The notes under the pieces were generated by a model. The model was not told the DNA's origin. It made no database searches and was given only the letters and a program-made list of their open reading frames with translations. Shown piece by piece: positions 48,214-57,749 of a stretch of DNA of 64,000 nucleotides; within the stretch, counting starts at the first letter, position 1; every line of letters starts with the position of its first letter. The stretch is from Rhodobacter sp. (GTDB lineage: Bacteria; Pseudomonadota; Alphaproteobacteria; Rhodobacterales; Rhodobacteraceae). A program made the position numbers and the translations under genes. Location: NCBI GenBank assembly GCA_027490955.1, contig JAIXXB010000006.1, positions 88,051 through 152,050 on the forward strand. The letters are read 5' to 3'.

Positions 48214-48675
48214 ATGACCCTATTGACCCGCACGCTTGTGGCGGCGCAAGCTGTTGAACAGCTCAGCCCACAAATCGCAGCCCTGTGCTGGCGCAAAAGG
48301 CGCGGGCAGATTGAAGTATTGCTGATCACCAGCCGCGATACGGGGCGCTGGGTGGTGCCAAAGGGCTGGCCGATGGAAGGCCGCAGCAACCCAGAGGCCG
48401 CCGCGATCGAAGCATGGGAAGAGGCGGGCGTGCGCGGCGATATCATCGATCTGGAACTGGGCCGCTTTCAATATGACAAGCTGCATCCTGCCAAACCGAC
48501 CAAGCGCTGCGAGGTGACGCTGTTCCCGCTGCGTGTGGCGCGGCTAGAGCCGAAATTCCCAGAACGCAAAGAACGCCGCCGCAAATGGTTTTCTGCGCGC
48601 AAGGCGGCCAAAGCGGTGCATGAACCCGAATTGGCAGAGTTGATTTTGAAGGCCAGCACAGAGCTTGGCCGTTAA
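48214..48675 (+). CDS. NUDIX hydrolase
   Basis: VPKGWPMEGRSNPEAAAIEAWEEAGVRG. Confidence 0.92.
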   Translation: MTLLTRTLVAAQAVEQLSPQIAALCWRKRRGQIEVLLITSRDTGRWVVPKGWPMEGRSNPEAAAIEAWEEAGVRGDIIDLELGRFQYDKLHPAKPTKRCEVTLFPLRVARLEPKFPERKERRRKWFSARKAAKAVHEPELAELILKASTELGR

Positions 48676-48740
48676 GGCAGGGCTTGCGGCGCGTCCAAAA
48701 ACGCCTACATTCACGGCCCTAAGGGTGTTGGGACACGGGA

Positions 48741-49166
48741 ATGATTTGTTTCACTCTGCGCTGCGGCAAAGATCATAATTTTGACAGTTGGTTTACCTCG
48801 TCCGATGCGTTTGACGCTTTGGCACAGGCGGGGCATTTGGCCTGCCCAATGTGCGGTGACACCCATGTTATCAAAGGCTTGATGGCCCCTGCCATTGCCA
48901 GCAAATCGGGTGATGCGCCGCCCACGCCGCTGACAAAATCGCAGAGCGAGATTGAACAGGCCATGGCGCAGATGCGCCAGATGATCGAAGCGAATTCCGA
49001 TTATGTCGGGCTGAATTTTGCCGCCGAAGCGCGCAAAATCCATTTGGGCGAGGCACCAACCCGCGCCATTTATGGCGAGGCCAAGTTGGAAGAGGCGCGC
49101 GCGCTGCTCGAGGATGGAATCCCCGTGGCCCCGCTGCCCTTTATGCCCCGCGCCAAGGTGAATTGA
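48741..49166 (+). CDS. DUF1178 family protein
   Basis: MICFTLRCGKDHNFDSWFTSSDAFDALAQAGHLACPMCGDTHVIKGLMAP. Confidence 0.92.
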   Translation: MICFTLRCGKDHNFDSWFTSSDAFDALAQAGHLACPMCGDTHVIKGLMAPAIASKSGDAPPTPLTKSQSEIEQAMAQMRQMIEANSDYVGLNFAAEARKIHLGEAPTRAIYGEAKLEEARALLEDGIPVAPLPFMPRAKVN

Positions 49167-49807
49167 TGCAGGTCGTCATCACAGGGGCCAATCGCGGCAT
49201 TGGGCTGGCCTTGGCCCAGCATTACACAGCCACGGGCGCGCAGGTGCAGGCAGGCGCGCGCCAGCCCCATGCGGGGCAGATGGCCCTAGATGTGACCGAC
49301 CCCGCAGCCTTGCAGGCGGCATCGGCGCAGATCGATGGGCCTGTGGATCTGCTGATTTGCAATGCAGGCGTCTATTTGGATCAGGGCGAGACCTTGGCCG
49401 CGGGCTATGCAGAACCGCTTTGGGCGCAAAGTTTTGCGACCAATGTGACAGGAGTTTTCCATACTATTCAGGCCTTTATGCCGCAGCTGCGCGCGGGGCG
49501 GGGCAAGATTGCCATCATCTCATCCATCATGGGATCGAGCGCAGCCGCTTCGGGCGGCAGCTATATCTACCGCGCATCAAAGGCGGCGGTGGCCAATCTG
49601 GGGCGCAATCTGGCGGTGGATTTGGCCCGCGATGGCATTGCGGTTGGCATCTATCATCCCGGATGGGTGCAAACCGATATGGGCGGCGCGGGCGCAAGCA
49701 TTACCGCGCACCGCGCGGCCACGGGATTGGCACAGCGCTTTGCGGCGCTGTCACTGGCAAGTTCGGGATGTTTTGAAAGCTATGATGGCAGTCCCCTGAC
49801 CTATTAG
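49163..49807 (+). CDS. SDR family oxidoreductase
   Basis: VVITGANRGIGLALAQHY, YIYRASKAAVANL. Confidence 0.92.
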   Translation: MMQVVITGANRGIGLALAQHYTATGAQVQAGARQPHAGQMALDVTDPAALQAASAQIDGPVDLLICNAGVYLDQGETLAAGYAEPLWAQSFATNVTGVFHTIQAFMPQLRAGRGKIAIISSIMGSSAAASGGSYIYRASKAAVANLGRNLAVDLARDGIAVGIYHPGWVQTDMGGAGASITAHRAATGLAQRFAALSLASSGCFESYDGSPLTY

Positions 49808-49848
49808 CGCGCCCCGTTTGGCGCGCGCGCGGCGGCGACAATGCCAAT

Positions 49849-50175
<327 letters not shown>

Positions 50176-50349
50176 TCATGTTCCTTGACTGTTTGGCGGC
50201 GTGATACGCCAAGGGCGCGGGAATTTCCAGTGCAGATTGAAAAAAATGCGTATGGCGCGCGTCTGCTGCGCGTCTGGCATCTGTATGGCATCCGTCCCGA
50301 CAGCGCAGTTTGTGGCCCGCCCAAGCTGGCCTTGCAAAGGGCGGCGGAT

Positions 50350-50364
50350 GTTCTATATTTGTTC
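50350..50364 (+). promoter_or_regulatory. LexA box (SOS box), GTTC-N7-GTTC
   Basis: GTTCTATATTTGTTC matches the alphaproteobacterial LexA direct-repeat consensus exactly. Confidence 0.8.
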
Positions 50365-50366
50365 TT

Positions 50367-50798
50367 ATGACCCTGATCCGCCCCACCCCCACCCCCAGCA
50401 CCGATTGGATGGCGCAAACCCCTGCGCCCGACACGTGGCCGCGCCCGCCTGCCGCCTTGCCCGCGCATCGGCTGGTCGAGCCGCGCGTGGGTGCAAAAGT
50501 TTGCGTGGCAGGTCTGGTTTTGGTGCGCCAGCGCCCTGGCACGGCCAAGGGGGTGATTTTTCTGACGCTAGAGGATGAAACAGGCACGGCCAATGTGGTG
50601 GTCTGGGCGCAGACCTATGAAAAATATCGCCGCGCGGTGATTGCAGGGCGGCTTTTGCGCGTGACGGGGCGTTTGCAGCGCGACTGTAACGTGGTGCATG
50701 TCGTGGCCGAACAGATCGAAGATATATCCTATATGCTGGATCGGTTGCTGACATCGGGCTTTGCCCCTGATGGGGTGCGCGCGGGCGATCAGCCCTAA
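50367..50798 (+). CDS. Orphan OB-fold protein resembling the C-terminal domain of error-prone DNA polymerase DnaE2
   Basis: VCVAGLVLVRQRPGTAKGVIFLTLEDETGTANVVVWAQTYEKYRRAVIAGRLLRVTGRLQRDCNVVHVVAEQIEDIS; no polymerase domain upstream in any frame. Confidence 0.82.
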   Translation: MTLIRPTPTPSTDWMAQTPAPDTWPRPPAALPAHRLVEPRVGAKVCVAGLVLVRQRPGTAKGVIFLTLEDETGTANVVVWAQTYEKYRRAVIAGRLLRVTGRLQRDCNVVHVVAEQIEDISYMLDRLLTSGFAPDGVRAGDQP

Positions 50799-50878
50799 GG
50801 CGCGACGCAGACTAGCCAGCGCAGCGATTTTGCGCTATAAGGCGCGAAATGCCCCCGCAGAGGGGCTGATGGGCAGCA

Positions 50879-51430
50879 ATGGGCAAGAAGAACACGAGAT
50901 CTCTTTGGCAGGCGCAGCCAGCGGCGATTATTGCCGCGCTGGTGCTGATGGCATGCCAAAGCGCCCCTGCGATTGATCTGGCCAAAACCAGCAGCGAAAT
51001 CGCCGTTTTGCGCCTAAAGGCAGGAGAGGTGCCTCCGCCGAGCCCGGGGAAATGCTGGGCCTCTGACACCAGCCCTGCGGTGATTGAAACCATCACCGAA
51101 CAGGTGCAGGTGCGGCCAGAACGGCGCGACAGCGCGGGCAATATCACCCAAGCCGCCCAGTTTCAGACCCATACCGCGCAGCGCATGGTGTCAGACCGCG
51201 CTATAGTCTGGTTTGCCGCCCCCTGCCCCAGCGAAATCACAGTGGGCTTTGTGGCCAGCCTTCAGCGCGCCCTCAAGGCGCGCGGGCGCTTTTATGCCCC
51301 CGTCACAGGCGCGTGGGATGACGAAACCCTTGCCGCCTTGCAAAAGTTTCAGCGCGAGCGTGGGCTGGATTCGCCCGTCATCTCGCTGGCGGCAGCGCAG
51401 GAATTGGGGCTGATCGCGGCGGGCCGATAA
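50879..51430 (+). CDS. Peptidoglycan-binding-like domain lipoprotein/secreted protein
   Basis: GAWDDETLAALQKFQRERGLDSPVISLAAAQELGL. Confidence 0.8.
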   Translation: MGKKNTRSLWQAQPAAIIAALVLMACQSAPAIDLAKTSSEIAVLRLKAGEVPPPSPGKCWASDTSPAVIETITEQVQVRPERRDSAGNITQAAQFQTHTAQRMVSDRAIVWFAAPCPSEITVGFVASLQRALKARGRFYAPVTGAWDDETLAALQKFQRERGLDSPVISLAAAQELGLIAAGR

Positions 51431-51433
51431 AAA

Positions 51434-51457
51434 GGGCGGCAGGTTTCCCCGCCGCCC
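51434..51457. terminator. Hairpin terminator between convergent genes
   Basis: GGGCGGC ... GCCGCCC. Confidence 0.6.
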
Positions 51458-51487
51458 TGTGATGCGCAAGCGCTTTATGGCAAAGGA

Positions 51488-52987
51488 TTATTCGACCGAC
51501 AGCGCAATAAAGCGTGGGTTGCCTTCGCGGCGAATAAGCAGCAAGATCGATTTGCGGCCTTCATCGCGCGCGGCGGTCACGCGGGCCTTGAAATCGGCAA
51601 TGGTTGCCACTTTTTGCTGGCCTGCCTCGACAATCACATCGCCTGCAGCCAGACCTTTGGCCCCTGCATCCGATGCGGCATCTACACCCATAACCACCAA
51701 CCCTTCGCTGCCTGCGGGCAAGTTCAGGCTTTTGGCGATGTCATCGCTCATTGGCTGCACTGTCAGGCCCAAAAGCTCCATTTCTTCAGGCTCGGCGGGG
51801 GTTTCGCTGCCTTGGGCGCTTGCGGGTTTGGCATCGGCGGCCTCGGCCTCTTCGCGGCGACCCAGCTTGACAGGGATCGTCATTTCATCGCCATCGCGCA
51901 GCACCACCACAGGCACAGCTTCGCCAATGGGGCTGTCGGCCACAGTGCGGGTCAAATCGCGCACATCTGTGATCTCTTGCCCATTAAAGGTGGTGATCAC
52001 ATCTCCCGCCAGCAGACCAGCGTCCAAAGCAGGCCCTGCGGGCACATCGGTGATCAACGCGCCTGCGCTGACCGCAAGGCCCATCGCTTCGGCCACATCG
52101 GGGGTGACATCTTGAATCTTCACGCCCAGCCAACCGCGCCGCGTTTCGCCAAATTCGCGCAATTGATCCACGACTTTGGTTACCACGTTAGAGGCCATCG
52201 AAAAACCAATGCCAATCGAGCCGCCAGAGGGCGACAAAATGGCCGTGTTCACGCCGATCACCTCGCCGTCAAGGTTGAACAAGGGGCCGCCAGAATTGCC
52301 TTTGTTGATGGCCGCATCGGTTTGCAAAAAGTCGTCATAGGTGCCCGACAATTCGCGCCCGCGGGCCGAAACAATACCAGCCGAAACAGAAAATCCCTGC
52401 CCCAGCGGGTTGCCCATGGCCATCACCCAATCGCCCACGCGCATCTCGTCGCTGTTGCCAAAGGCGACATAGGGCAAATCACTGGCATCAACCTTCAGCA
52501 CGGCGATATCGGTTTTGGGATCGGTGCCCACCAATTTGGCGTCAAGGCGTTTGCCATCAAAAAACTCGATGCTGATTTCATCGGCGCCTTCGATCACGTG
52601 ATTGTTGGTGACGATAAATCCGTCATCAGAAATGACAAAGCCTGAACCCAATGCCTCGGATCGTTGCTGGCGGTCATCGCCGCCTTGACCATTGCGATCC
52701 ATGAAATCTTTGAAGAAATCTTCAAAGGGCGATCCTTCTGGAACCATGGGGGCATCGCTGGTTGTGGTGGCCACGATAGAAGAGGTGGTGATATTGACCA
52801 CCGAAGGGCTGACCTTTTCGGCCAAATCGGCAAAGCTGTCAGGCGTGCCCAAGGCAAGGGCCGATGTGGCAGGCAGCACCGATGTGGCAAGGCCAAGGCC
52901 CAAGGCAAGGGCGGCCGCTCGGCTGGTTGCCCGCGCTTTGCTAAGGCCGCGAGAGGGTGCAAAATATGTCAGAGAAAGGTTGCGCAC
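51488..52987 (-). CDS. degP: DegP/Do family periplasmic serine protease
   Basis: GSGFVISDDGFIVTNNHVIEGADEI, TDAAINKGNSGGPLFNLDGEVIGVNTAI, two PDZ-like regions. Confidence 0.94.
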   Translation of the reverse strand: MRNLSLTYFAPSRGLSKARATSRAAALALGLGLATSVLPATSALALGTPDSFADLAEKVSPSVVNITTSSIVATTTSDAPMVPEGSPFEDFFKDFMDRNGQGGDDRQQRSEALGSGFVISDDGFIVTNNHVIEGADEISIEFFDGKRLDAKLVGTDPKTDIAVLKVDASDLPYVAFGNSDEMRVGDWVMAMGNPLGQGFSVSAGIVSARGRELSGTYDDFLQTDAAINKGNSGGPLFNLDGEVIGVNTAILSPSGGSIGIGFSMASNVVTKVVDQLREFGETRRGWLGVKIQDVTPDVAEAMGLAVSAGALITDVPAGPALDAGLLAGDVITTFNGQEITDVRDLTRTVADSPIGEAVPVVVLRDGDEMTIPVKLGRREEAEAADAKPASAQGSETPAEPEEMELLGLTVQPMSDDIAKSLNLPAGSEGLVVMGVDAASDAGAKGLAAGDVIVEAGQQKVATIADFKARVTAARDEGRKSILLLIRREGNPRFIALSVE

Positions 52988-53136
52988 GGCGGATCTCCTG
53001 AAGTGCTAAAATCTTGGCGCAGAGGGCTGCGTCACGGGCAAGATGATCTGAGCGCGCAGCATCAGCAAGGGATGTTTCAGCATGATCATCTGCTTGTGAA
53101 AACATATCGCGCGGGCGTGATATGTCTGTGAAAGGA

Positions 53137-53163
53137 AAGTGCCGCGCACAGGCGCGGCACTTG
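53137..53163 (-). terminator. Hairpin downstream of hflC
   Basis: AAGTGCCGCGC-ACAG-GCGCGGCACTT. Confidence 0.65.
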
Positions 53164-53169
53164 AGGCGG

Positions 53170-54063
53170 TTATGGTGCGGGGGCGGCGCTGGCGGCCCCG
53201 CGCCCGTTCGGATCGCTTAGATAATCAAAAAACGCGCTGTCGGGCTGCATGACAATCGATGAATTCCCCGACTGTAGCGCGCGTTCATACGAGGTGAGCG
53301 AGCGTGTAAAGGCAAAGAATTCAGGGTCTTGGCCAAAGGCCTGCGCATAGATGGCGTTGCGGGCAGCGTCCGCCTCACCGCGAATAATCTCGGCATCGCG
53401 GCGCGCTTCGGATGTCACCTCGATCACCTCGCGGTCAGCGGTGGCGCGCACGCCCTGCGCAGCCTCGTTACCGCGCGCAATCTCGTCCGTTGCCTCGCGC
53501 TGACGTTCGGCGCGCATACGGGCAAAGGTGGCCTCTAGGTTTTGCTTGGGCAAATCGGTGCGTGTCAGGCGCACGTCAATGACATCCACGCCCAGCGAAA
53601 GGGCCTTGGCGCGGGCATTGTCGCGGATGGTATTCATCAGCTTGGTGCGATCTTCTGACAGCACGTTGCGGCTGGCGACCGAACCCAAAACAGTGCGGAT
53701 TTCGGCATTGATGATCTGCTCTAGGTTTGCACGCGCGGCAAGCTCCCCCCCCGCGCCCACGGCACGGCGGAACTGTTCCAAATCAACAATACGCCAGCGG
53801 GCAAAGGCATCGACCACAAGGCGGCGGTCATCGGACGGGGTGACTTCCTGCGGCTGGGTCGGCAGGCCCAAAATGCGATCTTCATAGCGGATCACCTCTT
53901 GGATAAAGGGAATCTTAAAGCCAAGACCGGGCTCATCCACCACTTGTCTGACCTGACCAAACTGCAACACCAGCGCCTTTTGGCGTTCATCCACGATGAA
54001 CAGCGACGATGAGATCAGCCCAAAAACCACGGCTACGGCGGGAAGAATATAGGCGCTGCGCAT
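53170..54063 (-). CDS. hflC: FtsH protease modulator HflC
   Basis: SPFH family: FIVDERQKALVLQFGQVRQVVDEPGLGFKIPFIQEV. Confidence 0.94.
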   Translation of the reverse strand: MRSAYILPAVAVVFGLISSSLFIVDERQKALVLQFGQVRQVVDEPGLGFKIPFIQEVIRYEDRILGLPTQPQEVTPSDDRRLVVDAFARWRIVDLEQFRRAVGAGGELAARANLEQIINAEIRTVLGSVASRNVLSEDRTKLMNTIRDNARAKALSLGVDVIDVRLTRTDLPKQNLEATFARMRAERQREATDEIARGNEAAQGVRATADREVIEVTSEARRDAEIIRGEADAARNAIYAQAFGQDPEFFAFTRSLTSYERALQSGNSSIVMQPDSAFFDYLSDPNGRGAASAAPAP

Positions 54064-55277
54064 CAGTTTGTCCCCCCAGAGGTTGATGGTGCGGTGCTTG
54101 ATGTGGCGGCGGCCCCTTTGGCCATGCTGCCCAACTCATTCAGCGGCAAGAACGGCACAACGCCTTGGCCTCCCTCGCCCGAACCCACGCCATCTAGGAT
54201 CACTTTATTCATGCCTCCAAGCACTTTTTCCATTGTTTCCAAATACATGCGTTCCCGCGTGACTTCGGGGGCCTTTTTATATTCCTCGTAAACGGCCAGA
54301 AAACGGCTGGCTTCACCCTGCGCGTTATTGACCACTTGGGCGCGATAGCCTTCTGCCTCTTGCCGCAGTTGGGCGGCCTGACCGCGCGCACCTGCGGTGA
54401 CTTTGTTGGCATAGGCATCCGCCTCTTTTTCAAGCCTGTCACGCTCTTGCTGGGCGGCCTGCACCTCGCGGAAGGCATCGATCACCTCGGCAGGTGGGTC
54501 GGCGCGGTCAAAGTTGACGCGGATCACCGAAATGCCCGAATTATAGCTGTCCAGCGTGGATTGCACGGCGGCCTGCAAATCGGTCGCAATCACGCCGCGG
54601 TCTCGGTTCAGCACGGGGGCCAGTTCGCTGCGCGCAATAATGTCGCGCATGGCCGATTCAGACACAGCGCGGATCGTATCTTCGGGATCGGCCAAGTTAA
54701 ACAAATACTTGGCTGGATCATTGATGTTCCAGACCACTTCAAACTGAATATCCACGATATTCTGATCGCGCGTCAGCATCAGGCCATTGTCCATTTCGCC
54801 ATTGGCACCCGAGCCGATGACAGTGCCGCGCTGGCGCGTGGTTTGCACGATTTCGGCGCTGACAAAGGGCCATGGGGCAAAGTTTAACCCCTCTACCCCC
54901 ATGCCGCTGAATTCACCCAAGAACAGCTCGACACTGCTTTCTTCGGGTTTGACAGTGTAAAAGGACATAAACCCCCATGCCGCCACCGCCAGCAGCCCGC
55001 CCAAAGCCAGCCCTCTTTTGGAAAACAGCTGGTTCATATCACCGCCGCCGCCACCTTCGCCGCCCGAGCGATTGCCGCCGCCGCGCCCACCCATCAGCAC
55101 GCGCAACTGTTCTTGCCCGCGCTTCATCAGCTCGTCAATTTCGGGCATTTGGCCGCCGTCATTGGGCCTGCGCGGAGGGGGCCGATTTGCCCCGTTCGAG
55201 CCGCGATTATCGTCGCCGCCGCCGCTGCCGCTGCCGCCGCCACCACCTGCACCCCAAGGGCCGCCATTACCTGCCAT
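54063..55277 (-). CDS. hflK: FtsH protease modulator HflK
   Basis: Gly-rich N-terminus, FYTVKPEESSVELFLGEF, SPFH region; adjacent to hflC. Confidence 0.94.
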   Translation of the reverse strand: MAGNGGPWGAGGGGGSGSGGGDDNRGSNGANRPPPRRPNDGGQMPEIDELMKRGQEQLRVLMGGRGGGNRSGGEGGGGGDMNQLFSKRGLALGGLLAVAAWGFMSFYTVKPEESSVELFLGEFSGMGVEGLNFAPWPFVSAEIVQTTRQRGTVIGSGANGEMDNGLMLTRDQNIVDIQFEVVWNINDPAKYLFNLADPEDTIRAVSESAMRDIIARSELAPVLNRDRGVIATDLQAAVQSTLDSYNSGISVIRVNFDRADPPAEVIDAFREVQAAQQERDRLEKEADAYANKVTAGARGQAAQLRQEAEGYRAQVVNNAQGEASRFLAVYEEYKKAPEVTRERMYLETMEKVLGGMNKVILDGVGSGEGGQGVVPFLPLNELGSMAKGAAATSSTAPSTSGGTN

Positions 55278-55393
55278 TCAATTACCTCTTATATCTTCAA
55301 TCACGGTTGTCATGGCCCGCGGCATCTGCCTGCGGGTGTTTGGTCAGATGTGGGGTCGCGCGCGGCTAAATCAAGCAGGCCAAGCCCAAAAAC

Positions 55394-56773
55394 TTAAGCA
55401 GGGCCGATGCTGCGCGTGGCTTTGCGCAGGGTGACAAGTTCTTCGGCCACTGTGGGATGCACGGCCACTGTGGCATCAAAATCAGCCTTGGTTGCGCCCA
55501 TTTTCACCGCAATGGCGGCCAGCTGAATCATCTCGCCCGCGCCTTCGCCCACGATATGGCAGCCCAGCACGCGCTGCGTTGCGGCATCGACAATCAGCTT
55601 CATCAGCATCCGATCGCCCCGCCCTGCAAAAAGGGTTTTCATCGGGCGAAAGCTGGCGGTGTAGACATCACAGCGGCCCTGCGCTGCGGCCTGCTCTTCG
55701 GTCAGCCCAACGCTGCCCAATTCGGGTGTGGTGAAGACGGCGCTGGCGACATTTGTGTGGTCAGCCTTGGTGGGGATGCCGCGAAAAACCGTATCGGCAA
55801 AGGCATGGCCTTGGCGGATGGCGACAGGGGTTAGGTTGATGCGATCGGTCACATCGCCCACGGCAAAGATCGAGGGCACGGCGGTTTGGCTGTAGTCATC
55901 GACGATGATCTGCCCGCGCGGGCCAAGCTGCACGCCCAAGGCGTCTAGGCCAAGCCCCGCCACATTGGGGATGCGGCCCGTGGCGTAAAGAACCAGATCG
56001 GCGGTGATTTCGCCGCCCGATTTCAGCGTGGCGGTGATGCCTGCGGTGCTGCGCGACAGGGCTGCGACATCGGCGTTCAGGCGCATATCAATGCCGCGCG
56101 CAGCCAGTGCTGCGGCCAGATGGTCGCGCGCCTCTGCGTCAAATCCGCGCAGAATGGCCCCGCCGCGATAGGCCAAGGTGACCTGCACCCCAAGCCCCTG
56201 CAAGAGCGATGCAAATTCGCAAGCGATATAGCCGCCCCCCACCACAAGCGCGCGGCGCGGCAGATGGTCTAGGTGGAACATCTCGTTCGAGGTGACGGCC
56301 AGTTCGGCCCCCGCAATATCGGGCACAAAGGGGCGGCCGCCCGTGGCGATCAGGATGTGCTTGGCACTGATGTGGCGGCCATCGGCCAAGGTGACTTGAT
56401 GCGCGCCTGATAGGGTGGCGCGGGTGTCGAACACCTGCACGCCCGCATTGGCAAGGGTAGTGCGATAGGCCGTCTCAAGCCGCGTCAACTCGGCCTCGAG
56501 TTGGCTGCGAAAGCGCGGCCAATCAAAGCCGCCTGCCCGCACATCCCAGCCATAGGCGCGGGCATCTTCGATCTGCGCGGGGAAAGCGCCCGCATAGACC
56601 ATCAGCTTTTTGGGCACGCAGCCACGGATCACGCAGGTGCCGCCCATGCGCAATTCCTCGGCCAAGGCCACTTTTGCCCCGCCCTCGGCAGCGGCAATGC
56701 GCGCCGCGCGCACACCGCCCGACCCGCCGCCGATGACAAACAGGTCAAAATCAAAAGCGGCGCGATCAGTCAT
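55394..56773 (-). CDS. gor: Glutathione-disulfide reductase
   Basis: VIGGGSGGVRAARIAAAEGGAKVALAEELRMGGTCVIRGCVPKKLMVYA. Confidence 0.94.
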   Translation of the reverse strand: MTDRAAFDFDLFVIGGGSGGVRAARIAAAEGGAKVALAEELRMGGTCVIRGCVPKKLMVYAGAFPAQIEDARAYGWDVRAGGFDWPRFRSQLEAELTRLETAYRTTLANAGVQVFDTRATLSGAHQVTLADGRHISAKHILIATGGRPFVPDIAGAELAVTSNEMFHLDHLPRRALVVGGGYIACEFASLLQGLGVQVTLAYRGGAILRGFDAEARDHLAAALAARGIDMRLNADVAALSRSTAGITATLKSGGEITADLVLYATGRIPNVAGLGLDALGVQLGPRGQIIVDDYSQTAVPSIFAVGDVTDRINLTPVAIRQGHAFADTVFRGIPTKADHTNVASAVFTTPELGSVGLTEEQAAAQGRCDVYTASFRPMKTLFAGRGDRMLMKLIVDAATQRVLGCHIVGEGAGEMIQLAAIAVKMGATKADFDATVAVHPTVAEELVTLRKATRSIGPA

Positions 56774-57554
56774 CTAGATTAGAAAAAATATTGTCAGAGG
56801 GGGAAAACTGAATGTGATCATCGGTTTCCGACCCTGCATTTATGTCGCGCACTGTCACGCGGCCATCGCCATGGCCAATCACCAGAATATCGCAAATATC
56901 AATAAACAGCCCGTTTTCCACCACACCTGGAATTTGGTTTAAAATCAACGCCATCTGGCGCGGATTGCCAATGCGGCGCAGATGCAAATCAAGGATATAA
57001 TTGCTTTCATCCGTCACCAAGGGGCGATCGCCATTCATGCGCACTGTCACCTCGCGCGCCAGAACGTCCAAGGATTCCAGCGTTTCTTCGACCAAGGCTT
57101 TGGTGGTTTGCCAGCCAAAGGGGATCACTTCGATGGGCAGGGGAAATGCGCCAAGTTGCTGCACCTCTTTGGCGGCATCGGCGATGACAATCATCTGATC
57201 AGAGGCTGTGGCCACGATTTTCTCTTGCAGCAGGGCCGCGCCGCCGCCTTTGATCAGGGCAAGGTTTTGATCCACCTCATCTGCGCCATCAATGGTGATG
57301 TCGAGCCATTTCGCCTCGTCCAGCGAGACGATTTTCACCCCAACGGCGCGGGCCAGTTCGGCGGTGCGGGTGGATGTCGGCACGCCGACGATTTTCAGCC
57401 CCTCTTCGCGCACCCTTTCGCCCAGACAGCGCACCATCCATGCCGCCGTAGACCCTGTGCCAAGCCCGACCTTCATCCCATTTTCGACAAAGCCAACGGC
57501 CCGCTTTGCGGCCACAAATTTCGCTTTATCGATGGGGGAAAGATCGGCTGCCAT
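56766..57554 (-). CDS. rpiA: Ribose-5-phosphate isomerase A
   Basis: GLGTGSTAAWMVRCLGERV, DITIDGADEVDQNLALIKGGGAALLQEKIVA. Confidence 0.95.
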   Translation of the reverse strand: MAADLSPIDKAKFVAAKRAVGFVENGMKVGLGTGSTAAWMVRCLGERVREEGLKIVGVPTSTRTAELARAVGVKIVSLDEAKWLDITIDGADEVDQNLALIKGGGAALLQEKIVATASDQMIVIADAAKEVQQLGAFPLPIEVIPFGWQTTKALVEETLESLDVLAREVTVRMNGDRPLVTDESNYILDLHLRRIGNPRQMALILNQIPGVVENGLFIDICDILVIGHGDGRVTVRDINAGSETDDHIQFSPSDNIFSNLDD

Positions 57555-57627
57555 GCTACACCCTTGGTACGCTTTGCCCCTGTATAATCAATGCGGGGCG
57601 CAGGGGCTAGGCGGAAAATGCCCCAAG

Positions 57628-57681
57628 TTGCAGCCACTGGGCTGCGGGTTTGAATTGCAGCCACTGGGCTGCGGGTTTGAA
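57628..57681. repeat. Two perfect tandem copies of a 27-bp hairpin-bearing unit
   Basis: TTGCAGCCACTGGGCTGCGGGTTTGAA x2, then partial TTGCAGCG. Confidence 0.95.
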
Positions 57682-57749
57682 TTGCAGCGCGGGCGGGCTT
57701 GGGGCAGATTGGCGGTCAGGGCGCAGATGACACAGCGAAAGGGGCGATG

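Noticed and set aside
57628-57681. 27-bp repeat as a CRISPR
   Set aside because: Only two adjacent copies with no spacers.
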